A DNA stretch of 64,000 nucleotides. It comes from Bacteroidota bacterium (GTDB lineage: Bacteria > Bacteroidota > Bacteroidia > Bacteroidales > GCA-2711565). The stretch's first letter is position 1. Every line of letters starts with the position of its first letter. The notes beneath the pieces are model-generated. The model was not told where the DNA came from and did not search any database. It saw nothing but the letters and a program-made list of their open reading frames with translations. The position numbers and the translations under genes were made by a program. The stretch covers positions 56,174 to 120,173 of the forward strand of contig JAHIVC010000087.1 in NCBI GenBank assembly GCA_018816945.1. The letters are read 5' to 3'. Of the stretch, positions 36,041 to 45,047 are shown one piece after another.

Positions 36041-37288
36041 TTATTCTTTAATATTATAAGCCATAAGTGCATCTCCATGCCTAACATATAAGATACCATC
36101 TTTGATCACCGGATGAGTCCAATAGGGTCCTTTACTACCTAATGGGATTTTAAATGAACTTATCACTTTAAATTCATCTGGAGTAGCTTTGACAATTGCC
36201 ACGGTTCCGAATTTTTCTTCATAACAATACAATAAGCCTTCGGCAGATATGATCGAACCTTTATTGATCCATTCTGTTTCATATTTGGTTTCTCCGGTAT
36301 TCCAATCCAAACACACCCATCGGCCCATTCCATTATTTTCCCAGTTCGAACCATAAATATAATCGCCTAATTTAACAGTACCACCATGATGCACATCAAG
36401 TACATCATCACTCCATTCAAAATAAACTTTTTTGAAGTCTTTGGACAATTGTAGCATCACGTTACGATGATCATAACCACCAGTAATAAACAATTTCCCA
36501 TCGCTATATACTGGGCTGTTACAATTTATATTTGCCCTGCCCCTGCCTCCGGCGAACGCCCCAAAACTGAATTTCCAAAAAATTTCACCATCAACAGAAT
36601 TAACGCCAACAACATAGTTTTCAGTTACATTGACAATAATTTTATTTTCTTCTGTTTGGATTAGTATTGGTGAAGCATAAGATGGATTATCCTTTAGTGT
36701 TTCTGTCATCCATATGGTTTCTCCTGTATTTTTATCCAGTGCAATCATAGTTGTTTTTTTTCCTCCCGTCGTAAAAAACACTTTATTGTCGAGAACGATT
36801 AATGACTCTGCGATCCCCCATCTTCCATAGGTGCCTTCAAATTTATCCATCGCCTTCACCTGCCATATAATGTCACCATTAAAAGCATTCAAGCAAGCCA
36901 GATCGCCATAACCACTTGAAACATAAAGTCGTTCATTTTCGATCGTAGGTGTACATCTGCTATTTGGAAAAGCACCATTCCATGCACATCCGTAATTGGT
37001 CTGCCATTTGATCTTTCCGTCTAAACTTAGGGCAAATACAAACTCCAGGGAATCACGGATACCGGTTAAATAGAGCATGCCATAGGCTTTTGTTAATGCA
37101 GAATGTCCGATTGGGATATTTTCGATCGACCAAATCATTTCAGGGCCATTTTCAGGCCATTCTTTTAATAATCCTGTTTCATTATTATAAATTCCAGTTC
37201 GGCCAATGCCCCTGAATTCATCAATTACCTGGCTATAGCTTGATAATAAACCAAATACAAATAATATGGATAAGATGAGTTTTTTCAC
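36041..37288 (-). CDS. secreted PQQ-like beta-propeller protein (paralogue 5 of 6)
   Basis: A 415-residue protein. The GTG at 37288 gives a proper signal peptide (KKLILSILFVFGLLSSYSQ); starting at the upstream ATG would add 21 residues that spoil it. Opening DEFRGIGRTGIY and GLLKEWPENGPEMIW match paralogue 4. Blades include LNAFNGDIIWQV, LDKNTGETIWMT, VNSVDGEIFWKF and LDWNTGETKYET. It ends in HPVIKDGILYVRHGDALMAYNI. Confidence 0.84.
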   Translation of the reverse strand: MKKLILSILFVFGLLSSYSQVIDEFRGIGRTGIYNNETGLLKEWPENGPEMIWSIENIPIGHSALTKAYGMLYLTGIRDSLEFVFALSLDGKIKWQTNYGCAWNGAFPNSRCTPTIENERLYVSSGYGDLACLNAFNGDIIWQVKAMDKFEGTYGRWGIAESLIVLDNKVFFTTGGKKTTMIALDKNTGETIWMTETLKDNPSYASPILIQTEENKIIVNVTENYVVGVNSVDGEIFWKFSFGAFAGGRGRANINCNSPVYSDGKLFITGGYDHRNVMLQLSKDFKKVYFEWSDDVLDVHHGGTVKLGDYIYGSNWENNGMGRWVCLDWNTGETKYETEWINKGSIISAEGLLYCYEEKFGTVAIVKATPDEFKVISSFKIPLGSKGPYWTHPVIKDGILYVRHGDALMAYNIKE

Positions 37289-37421
37289 AGTAAGTTTTTT
37301 AGTTAAAGAAGTACTTGATACAAAAAACGATGTTTTTACCAATATATCCAAGACAGAGAATAACTTTTGGATAAAGTAAGCAGAAACATCGCGTAACTGA
37401 TGGTTTTAACAGACATAAAAT

Positions 37422-38633
37422 TTATCCGGAAATTGAGTAAACCATCATTGAATTTCCATGTCGAACATATAGCCTTTTACCAGATATGACAAGGTGTGCC
37501 CAATGTTGTGCCGAACCATAGGGAACTTTAAATTTACTAATAATTTTAAAACTATCGTTTGTTGGCTCAACCAAAGCAACTTCACCACTCGTTCCGTACC
37601 AGTAAAGCAAACCATCGGCCATAATCAAGTTGCCACTTGCGATCTCTTTCGAGTCGTAAAGTTCTGTTCCTGTATTCCAATCCAGACAAACCCATTTACG
37701 ACTTTTGTCGCCTCCACCATAAATCCTGCCTTTATCAAGTATAACTCCCCCCATGCGGCTATCAAGACTTTCATTTCGCCATAATTCGGTAATTGATTTC
37801 CCATCATCCGAAAGTTGAAGCATTACCCCTCCTCTACCATAACCGCTTACCACATAAAGTTTTCCGTCTTTAAAAAGTGGTGAATTAGCATGAACTGAAT
37901 ATTGATTGGTTTGTTCATGGCTCCAAAGTAATTCTCCATTTTCTGCATTAATTCCCAGAATTGAGAATTCTGTCATAGTAACTAATATTTTAATACCACC
38001 CCACTCGATAAGCCCGGGTGTATTGTATGCGCTTTTTTCGCCTTTAGCCTTTGATTTCCATATAAGCTTTCCTGAATCTTTATTCAAAGCAATCACGTTG
38101 GCATCCAACCCACCAACCGTACAAAACAGTTTTTCATTTTCAATCAAAAGATTTTCGCACATCCCCCATACAATATTTCGACCGTCATAGTCGGTCATGA
38201 TATCCACTTTCCAGATCAGGTCTCCGCTTTTTGCATTCATACAAACAATAAGTCCATAACCGGTCATCAAGTACAATTTGTTATCTTTAATCAAAGGGGT
38301 TGTTCTTACACCTGGCCAGCTTTCTATCCATTCCTTTCCAACTTCTGATTTCCATAGAAGATTGCCTTCATTATTGAATGCAAAAACATAAGTAATTCCG
38401 TTTAAAGTTCCTGTAGTATATACCATATCTTTGGTCACGGCTGCCGAGCCATGTCCATCACCTAATTCATCAAAATGCCATAACAATTGAGGGCCTTCGG
38501 CAGGCCAGCTTTTTAAAAGTCCGGATTCATCGTATTTTCCATCACGGTTCAAGCCTCTCCATTGTACAGAATTTTGTGATAGTAACTGTGTGGTAATTAG
38601 CAGGCTAAATAATGCAAGTAGTCTTAGTTTCAT
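37422..38633 (-). CDS. secreted PQQ-like beta-propeller protein (paralogue 6 of 6)
   Basis: A 403-residue protein with a short Sec signal peptide ending LLSQ and the opening VQWRGLNRDGKY with GLLKSWPAEGPQLLW. Blades include MNAKSGDLIWKV, LNKDSGKLIWKS, INAENGELLWSH and LDWNTGTELYDS. C-terminus HLVISGKRLYVRHGNSMMVYSI. It is the first gene of the six-member array in transcription order; about 130 bp separate it from the next paralogue and about 180 bp from kynU, so a promoter for the array probably lies in 38634-38812, though I cannot point to clear boxes. Confidence 0.86.
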   Translation of the reverse strand: MKLRLLALFSLLITTQLLSQNSVQWRGLNRDGKYDESGLLKSWPAEGPQLLWHFDELGDGHGSAAVTKDMVYTTGTLNGITYVFAFNNEGNLLWKSEVGKEWIESWPGVRTTPLIKDNKLYLMTGYGLIVCMNAKSGDLIWKVDIMTDYDGRNIVWGMCENLLIENEKLFCTVGGLDANVIALNKDSGKLIWKSKAKGEKSAYNTPGLIEWGGIKILVTMTEFSILGINAENGELLWSHEQTNQYSVHANSPLFKDGKLYVVSGYGRGGVMLQLSDDGKSITELWRNESLDSRMGGVILDKGRIYGGGDKSRKWVCLDWNTGTELYDSKEIASGNLIMADGLLYWYGTSGEVALVEPTNDSFKIISKFKVPYGSAQHWAHLVISGKRLYVRHGNSMMVYSISG

Positions 38634-38812
38634 AAAAATTGATTTTTAATAGATTGATTAGGGTAAATAATTGACTAAAAATAAAGATTATTAAGTTGCC
38701 TTATGCCCTATTTAACAGATTTTTAACAAATAAATATAGGTATTTAACTACTTGTTAAAAATCTATTTAGAATATTCCTATTAATGATTATTTGTCTTAA
38801 GGGAAGTTGATT

Positions 38813-40087
38813 TTAGGTAACATGCTTTCTTTCCAAGCTATAATGCTGAAATTGATTTTCTGCAACAATAGCTTGAATCCGAACAATCGTCTCATAAATA
38901 TCGATAAATGAATTATAAAGCGGAGCAATGCCTAAACGGATATTATTGGGTGGTCGAAAATCAGGGATAATAGATTTTGAACTATCATTGGGCGCAATCA
39001 TCGCCTGGCTAATTCGATAAGCTTCCGGATGTTGAATAGAAACATGCGAACCTCTAATGTCTGATTTTAAAGGAGATGCAATTATAAAGCCCAAGGGAGA
39101 TAATAAATCATGAATCATTTCGATCATAAAAGTGCTTTGCCTGATGCTTTTATCCCTGATTTTATCCATACCGGCTTCAAGTGCAATATCCAAACCTGGT
39201 TCAATTGCAGCAAGTGAAATTACTGAGGGTGTACCGGTTGCGAATTTCTCGATGCTGTTACTGGCTGCATAGTTATTCGAAAACTTGAATGGTTCGGAAT
39301 GACTAAACCAGGCCCATATAGGATTTGTCATTTTTTCTTGTAACGCTTTTCGAACGTATAGAAAAGCAGGTGCTCCAGGTCCACCATTCAAATATTTATA
39401 AGTACAACCTACGGCCATATCTGCACCACTTCCGTTAAGATTGATGGGTACAGCCCCAACTGAATGACTTAAGTCCCATACTATCAAGGCCTTATTAAGA
39501 TGAGCCAATTCAGTAATCCGTTTCATGTCGTACATGAATGAACTTTTAAAGGCAACATGGCTCAAACTGACCAAAGCTGTATGTTTATCCAATAGCTTAG
39601 ATATCATACTTTCAGATACTTGGATACCATCTTCACTTTCAACCAACTCAAGTTTAAGGGTCTTAAATTGCTGATTAATCAATCCCTGAATTATGTATAA
39701 ATCAGTTGGGAAATTTAATGAATCAGAAATTATTTTGGTTTTGGTTTTGTCTAAACTAAGTGCTGAATGTGCTAGTTTATAGAGGTTTAATGAAGTTGTA
39801 TCACCAACAAAAACTTCATCTTCTTCTGCGCCAATCAGCTTTGCTATCTTTGAAGAAAGCCTTTTTGGCAGCCCAATCCAGTTTTCATTCCAACTGTTGA
39901 TCAATTTATCTCCCCATTGCTTTTCAACGACCTCATTTATGAGTTCTTTTGTTTGCTTAGGAAGTCTGCCCAATGAATTTCCATCGAGATAGATAACTTG
40001 ATCATTATCAATGTAAAATCTATTCCTAAACGGCAAAAGTGGATCACAATTGTCGAGTTCTGTTGCTTTCTTTAAAAAATTATTCAT
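38813..40087 (-). CDS. kynU: kynureninase
   Basis: A 424-residue fold-type I PLP hydrolase that cleaves kynurenine or 3-hydroxykynurenine to (3-hydroxy)anthranilate and alanine. The PLP lysine is Lys231 in GCTYKYLNGGPG; Asp205 and His208 in WDLSHSVGA stack on and anchor the cofactor; LDGNSLGRLP and ATGTPSVISLAAIEPGL are family blocks. Length is normal. No tryptophan dioxygenase, formamidase or kynurenine monooxygenase is in the window, so the rest of the pathway is elsewhere. It separates the two groups of propeller genes and may simply lie within the locus. Confidence 0.93.
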   Translation of the reverse strand: MNNFLKKATELDNCDPLLPFRNRFYIDNDQVIYLDGNSLGRLPKQTKELINEVVEKQWGDKLINSWNENWIGLPKRLSSKIAKLIGAEEDEVFVGDTTSLNLYKLAHSALSLDKTKTKIISDSLNFPTDLYIIQGLINQQFKTLKLELVESEDGIQVSESMISKLLDKHTALVSLSHVAFKSSFMYDMKRITELAHLNKALIVWDLSHSVGAVPINLNGSGADMAVGCTYKYLNGGPGAPAFLYVRKALQEKMTNPIWAWFSHSEPFKFSNNYAASNSIEKFATGTPSVISLAAIEPGLDIALEAGMDKIRDKSIRQSTFMIEMIHDLLSPLGFIIASPLKSDIRGSHVSIQHPEAYRISQAMIAPNDSSKSIIPDFRPPNNIRLGIAPLYNSFIDIYETIVRIQAIVAENQFQHYSLERKHVT

Positions 40088-40152
40088 GTATGGTAATTCG
40101 GTCTAGGTTACATTACAAATATCAAAAGAAAAATTCAATTAACCGATCTAAA

Positions 40153-42696
40153 TCAGAAACCAACCCCGATTCGTACTTCAGGGATTAACTTCTGGCCTTT
40201 GTAATACTTGCTTACAAAGTCGATCCGCATCATTTTAAATATGTGTTCAAAACCCAGATAGAGCTCTGTATATTCCTTTTTTTCTTCAGTGTACAAGAAA
40301 TTAATCCCGGCTAAAGCCTGAATTTTAGATCTTCGTAAGAATGGTATTTTATTGATGATCCAACCATTGAAATGGTGCGCATAATTAATGGCTATATAAT
40401 TACCCTTCGTACTATTTGAATAATAATTTAGGGATTGGTAAAGTATCGATTTATTTTCTGAATTAGAATTACTTCCACCTCCGATAGAAATTTCAGTCGT
40501 TCCTTCAACCGGGATAAAGATGGTTCGATTTCCGTTAAAATGTTTATAATCCGTAAAATACATATGAGATGTATTGAAAAACCCTCCTAACTCAACCGTA
40601 TAATCCGAAACCCCAAAATTTTTCAAGCTTATTTTATCGTTTAACCTGAAATACCATTGGTCAAAATCAGATTCGGAAAAAGAAGTGTTTATTCCTTTCT
40701 TGTAAACCATTTTGATTATTGGATATTTACTCCCATAACGCTGTTTATGATCGGGATAGGTAGCAAATTCCTGTCCAAATTTGATAGTAAAATCGATTGT
40801 CCAGATAAGTGCCTTATTACTGATAAAGGCAGGGCTATTATCGAGAGGGTCTAAAGGATTATTGGAAGTAAATTCCTTATCCGGAAACTTAAACACTGTA
40901 AAATCTGAATTGTTTACAAGCGGTGATCTTTTCGCATATTCGATGGAGCTTGCCACATCCAGGCCATTCATAATTTCCCTGCCAAATGTTAATTTCAGGA
41001 ATTTTTTCTCAAAATATTTGGCGTAATTTTCTTTTAACAAAACCGTATAGTAGGTATTTATGATAGAACTGATGGGATTACTTTCATTATACTGAAAGCT
41101 ATTTATACCTCCTTCTAATCGGAGATACTGGCTGTGTATTTGATCAAAAGAATAGGTAATTCGAGGTTGAAAATAAAGATTCCGGTTTGTAAAACTGTAT
41201 TTCGTGGACAGAATAAATGAGAAATTATTCCTATTATCAAAGTTTTTTGAAAAACGTTGATTTATATCGATATTTAATCCTTCAACCACATTATAATTGA
41301 ACATAGATTTTAATAAGGGATTCAAAGAATATGAAGTATGTTTGAACTGATTCCGATACGTGTAACCTCCACCCCATAATACATCCTTGATATGAAATAT
41401 ATTATTCTTTTTGTTAACAGAATCCTTATATGCCTGTGATTCTTTCAACTCCAAAATACTATCGCCTTTATGATAATTTTTTATTTCTTCATCGGTGAGA
41501 ACCGACTGTCTGCTATCTTCCCAATAAACTGAATCTCTTTTGGTACTCTCTTTCGTAAGTTTAAAAACCTCATTATTAAAGAACTTTTCGGGGAAAGTTT
41601 TATTGACATCATACTCTGAGAAGAACCCAATAAAGTTTGTATTTGCCTTAAACCCGAATACTTTAAAATACATCACGATATGCAAAGACAATGGCATTCT
41701 GATCGAATCATTAACCGGCACATGTACCTGACGAATGTAAATACTATCAGTAAAATCGATTTGCGATTGACGATTTATCATGAGGTCAATACTGTGAATA
41801 TTCCAGATCTTATCAACGATATAGATAAAACCACTAAAAATATTATCATGCTTGCGCTTCGGGATAACCTGAATTTTATTAATCAAATCCTCATTATCAG
41901 TAAAAGTTTCAATGAGTTTGTAATCATAATAAAACATGGCATTATTCGCTATTGGAGAAATAAAGGCACGTTCAGAGATCCCAACATTTATAAGGTTTTT
42001 ATATAAGTTAAGCATGATCATATCTGCTCTGTTAAAGCTATAGCCTGTCTTTTCACCGGCTACTTTAGAGGCAATCATCTCTTCTTTCATATTATCGGGT
42101 TTTTCAAAATGGTACCTACTAACGGATTCAGACAAGTAAACCAATCCCAGATCAGTAGAATCGGGCATTTCACTCTTGGGCACGAAAAAAAAATTTTCCG
42201 GTATTTCATCAAGTACGATATTGCTTTTCATGTACATTTTTGCAGAAAATGAATGTACAAGATCCAAATAATATTTACGTTTTTTAATGGTCTCACGAAT
42301 AATCGGATATGCCGGATCTTCCCGATTTGCAGAAATAACGAATTCACTCAATTGAACATTCTCAACACTAAGGACAACTTTTAATGGTGATGGGTTCTTG
42401 CCTATAGGAATTATAATGGTCTGTTTTTTAAACCCGACATACCGAAATACTAAGTTGCAACTCACATTATTATCAATACCCAGGGTAAAATACCCTTCCA
42501 GATTTGAGGTTACTCCATGTGTGCTGCCTTCAACATAAATATTGACAAAAGGCAAGGGCTCATTTTCTTGATCCAGCACCTGTCCGGAAATAAATTTAAG
42601 ATTATTATTTGATGTTTGAGCTGATAATTCAATGTTTTGTATCAATATCAATACTATGAAGGTGAGTGTCTTAAGAAAAAAATGAAATTTTCGCAT
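40153..42696 (-). CDS. DUF5686 protein with CarboxypepD_reg-like domain
   Basis: An 847-residue outer-membrane protein. A signal peptide (to about residue 27) is followed by a carboxypeptidase-regulatory-like beta-sandwich (about 35-120; ISGQVLDQENEPLPFVNIYV, GVTSNLEGYF) and a DUF5686 region ending in amphipathic strands with a terminal aromatic-rich strand (LIPEVRIGVGF), which suggests a beta-barrel. Common in Bacteroidota, function not established. It ends 65 bp upstream of kynU on the same strand. Confidence 0.85.
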   Translation of the reverse strand: MRKFHFFLKTLTFIVLILIQNIELSAQTSNNNLKFISGQVLDQENEPLPFVNIYVEGSTHGVTSNLEGYFTLGIDNNVSCNLVFRYVGFKKQTIIIPIGKNPSPLKVVLSVENVQLSEFVISANREDPAYPIIRETIKKRKYYLDLVHSFSAKMYMKSNIVLDEIPENFFFVPKSEMPDSTDLGLVYLSESVSRYHFEKPDNMKEEMIASKVAGEKTGYSFNRADMIMLNLYKNLINVGISERAFISPIANNAMFYYDYKLIETFTDNEDLINKIQVIPKRKHDNIFSGFIYIVDKIWNIHSIDLMINRQSQIDFTDSIYIRQVHVPVNDSIRMPLSLHIVMYFKVFGFKANTNFIGFFSEYDVNKTFPEKFFNNEVFKLTKESTKRDSVYWEDSRQSVLTDEEIKNYHKGDSILELKESQAYKDSVNKKNNIFHIKDVLWGGGYTYRNQFKHTSYSLNPLLKSMFNYNVVEGLNIDINQRFSKNFDNRNNFSFILSTKYSFTNRNLYFQPRITYSFDQIHSQYLRLEGGINSFQYNESNPISSIINTYYTVLLKENYAKYFEKKFLKLTFGREIMNGLDVASSIEYAKRSPLVNNSDFTVFKFPDKEFTSNNPLDPLDNSPAFISNKALIWTIDFTIKFGQEFATYPDHKQRYGSKYPIIKMVYKKGINTSFSESDFDQWYFRLNDKISLKNFGVSDYTVELGGFFNTSHMYFTDYKHFNGNRTIFIPVEGTTEISIGGGSNSNSENKSILYQSLNYYSNSTKGNYIAINYAHHFNGWIINKIPFLRRSKIQALAGINFLYTEEKKEYTELYLGFEHIFKMMRIDFVSKYYKGQKLIPEVRIGVGF

Positions 42697-42751
42697 TTGA
42701 GTTTTATTTTGCGTTTAAGATTGATCGTTGAAAAAATAAATATTACCAAGA

Positions 42752-42919
42752 TTATTCTTCCCTGATGCATTCAACAGGGTTTATTCGAGACGACATGTAT
42801 GCTTTAATTGTTACAATAAACATTACAAAACATGTTAAATTAAGAAATATTAATAGAAATAGCCACCAATTTTCAATTAAATTAATTCGATAAGCAAAAT
42901 TCTGAAGCCATTTATCCAT
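42752..42919 (-). pseudogene. C-terminal remnant of an FtsX-type permease
   Basis: The frame encodes 55 residues that match only the end of a MacB/FtsX permease: MDKWLQNFAYRINL, one membrane helix, then SSRINPVECIREE. The intact permease at 4173 has MDKWLDKFVYRTEI and NPSESLKYE in the same places. A TAG stands directly before the ATG, so the upstream gene body is gone. Too short to function; it marks a deletion between the DUF5686 and SGNH genes. Confidence 0.85.
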
Positions 42920-42959
42920 CTAAAAACACTAAACTGATATGGCTTAATTGTACAATAGT

Positions 42960-43649
42960 TTAGTTATCAATTATTTCACTAATGTAAGGAAAGATTCGAT
43001 CAACCCATTGAGCATACATTTTACCTGATGGATGCAAACCATCTGCTGCAACCAGCATTTCATCAGCATAAACATTTCGGGAGATATCGGTAATATCAAT
43101 AAAAAGTACCTTGTTTTTCAAACACACATCTTCACATATCTGATTGAAATGGTCAATTTCACCGGCAATTTGATCCTTATCTCGCTCCATGGCAAATGGA
43201 GTTACTCCCCAATCGGGAATAGAAACTACGAAAACTTTCGTCGGATCGTTCCCTGCAAAAGCAAGGGCCGTATTCAACAGAACCCTAAACTCTTCCTTAA
43301 AATTTTCAACTGAACGACCACGATATTGGTTATTTACACCAATAAGAAGGCTTACCAGATCATAGCTTTCAGTAAGAGTAGAATCTTTAATAGCCTTTAA
43401 TAATTCGTCAGTTGTCCAACCTGTTTTAGCCAATATGTTAACCTCTGCATCAATATTCTTGGCTTTCAAATTATTTACTAATTGAACAGGCCAACGCTCT
43501 GATTCCAAAACACTTTCTCCAATTGTGTAACTATCTCCCAAAGCCAGATATTTTATGGGTTCGGATTTCGTGTTTTTTGATTGATGATTTAAATTGCAGG
43601 ACATAAGGAAAATCAGAGAGAAAATTAAAAATTTATTAGGTTGACTCAT
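42960..43649 (-). CDS. SGNH/GDSL-family lipoprotein hydrolase
   Basis: A 229-residue lipoprotein (lipobox FLMSC) of the SGNH esterase/lipase superfamily. Block I LALGDSYTIGE holds the catalytic Ser, the Gly of NILAKTGW and the Asn of LIGVNNQYRG complete the oxyanion hole, and block V DGLHPSGKMY supplies Asp and His. Substrate may be an acylated or acetylated sugar at the cell surface. The gene lies 25 bp after a propeller gene stop on the same strand, so it is probably cotranscribed with the three-propeller set... in transcription order it follows that set directly. Confidence 0.85.
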   Translation of the reverse strand: MSQPNKFLIFSLIFLMSCNLNHQSKNTKSEPIKYLALGDSYTIGESVLESERWPVQLVNNLKAKNIDAEVNILAKTGWTTDELLKAIKDSTLTESYDLVSLLIGVNNQYRGRSVENFKEEFRVLLNTALAFAGNDPTKVFVVSIPDWGVTPFAMERDKDQIAGEIDHFNQICEDVCLKNKVLFIDITDISRNVYADEMLVAADGLHPSGKMYAQWVDRIFPYISEIIDN

Positions 43650-43674
43650 TATCTTTATTTTAAAGACTAATTAT

Positions 43675-45030
43675 CTATTTTTCAGCCACTGTCATCACGT
43701 AATGTTGAGTACGAAAATACAATGTACTATTTGAAATTGCAGGAGTTGACATACAAATATCCCCCAAAGAATTTTGAGAGATCAACTTATAAACCGGTCC
43801 CGCTTCAATAACAAAAACATCTCCTAACTCAGAGGTAAAAAATAATTTTCCGTCAGAAGCGATTCCAGAGGCTGAGATTCCTCCACCTGGTTTCAAAGGC
43901 TCTTTGTACATTAATTCACCTGTTCGTGCGTTAAAACAGCTTAAAAGGCCATTATTGACCAAATTATAAAGATAGTCTCCATACACCAGCGGGCTTGTCA
44001 TGTATGCTCCACCCCTTTTGATGCTCCAAACGATATAATTATTTGTTGTTTCTTCTTCACCCAAAGTGATATCCCCTTTGGCATCAGGATTAATCGCGTA
44101 TATTGGCGACATTTTTCCATGGGCGCTATTGATAAAAATTAAATTATGTTTGAAAACAGGTGTAGGAACCGGTGCATCGCCACCTCCCTGCATCCGCCAA
44201 ATTTCTTTACCCGTTTCAAAATTATAAGCTCCGATATGCTTATACCCATTCACAATAATATGGGCTTTTCCTTCAACTTCAATGATTGTTGGCGAGCTCC
44301 AGGTTGAAATTTCATCCCGCATTATCCTCCAAACCTCTTTGCCCGTGTCAACTTCGAAGGAAGCTAAAAACGATTCACCCAAGAAATCACATTGAACAAT
44401 TACCCGTCCATTATAAATTATTGGCGAGCTGGCAAATCCCCATTCTACATCCGGATCGGTGTAAGGACCTGCATTTAACTTCCCTAAATCTTTTGACCAT
44501 ATAAGATTACCCCTAAAATCATAGCAATACAAACCATCTGAACCAAAAAAGGCAACTAAATATTTTCCATTTGTAGCCGGAGTTGGATTAGCATGTGAGG
44601 CTTTGGGATGTCGTTTTGTTCTTGGAACTCCTTCATGAGCAAGACGATCCCAAATAATTTTGCCGCTATTTTTATCCAGGCAATAAACCCTGAATTGATG
44701 AATCGTACTATCTTCGAGTGGGTCAATATCCCCGTACAATCCAACTTTTAAAAACTCATTTTCATTACCACTAATGGCAGTGGTTACAAACAGAAAGTCA
44801 TCCCAAATGATAGGGCATGAATGGCCCAGTCCGGGGATTGAAGTTTTCCATTTTATGTTTTCATTCTCATTTCCATTCCATCTTAAAGGAAGATTAGCAT
44901 CATCAAAAATCCCGCTTGCATTTAAACCTCTGAATGATGGCCATTGTTTATCAATCGATACCTGACCATAAAGTGTTTGGGAGAGAAAAAAGACAAATAC
45001 TATGGATGCTGAAAAACGAAATCTGAACAT
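43675..45030 (-). CDS. PQQ-like beta-propeller protein (triplet member 1)
   Basis: A 451-residue secreted protein; the signal peptide starts at the ATG at 45030 (MFRFRFSASIVFVF ... YGQ). A longer frame to 45129 exists but overlaps the neighbouring gene and would bury the signal. The mature part opens KQWPSFRGLNASGIFDD and has IPGLGHSCPIIWDD, then docking blades such as YCLDKNSGKIIWDR, FEVDTGKEVWRI and FNARTGELMYKE. It ends in RTQHYVMTVAEK. The PSFRG opening links this triplet to the anchored propeller at 24515 rather than to the six WRG paralogues. Confidence 0.86.
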   Translation of the reverse strand: MFRFRFSASIVFVFFLSQTLYGQVSIDKQWPSFRGLNASGIFDDANLPLRWNGNENENIKWKTSIPGLGHSCPIIWDDFLFVTTAISGNENEFLKVGLYGDIDPLEDSTIHQFRVYCLDKNSGKIIWDRLAHEGVPRTKRHPKASHANPTPATNGKYLVAFFGSDGLYCYDFRGNLIWSKDLGKLNAGPYTDPDVEWGFASSPIIYNGRVIVQCDFLGESFLASFEVDTGKEVWRIMRDEISTWSSPTIIEVEGKAHIIVNGYKHIGAYNFETGKEIWRMQGGGDAPVPTPVFKHNLIFINSAHGKMSPIYAINPDAKGDITLGEEETTNNYIVWSIKRGGAYMTSPLVYGDYLYNLVNNGLLSCFNARTGELMYKEPLKPGGGISASGIASDGKLFFTSELGDVFVIEAGPVYKLISQNSLGDICMSTPAISNSTLYFRTQHYVMTVAEK

Positions 45031-45047
45031 AAAACAAATTTTAGGTG

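Noticed and set aside
38640..38812. Promoter of the six-propeller array
   Set aside because: Only off-spaced TAATCTTTA-like sequences were found; not good enough to list as a site.
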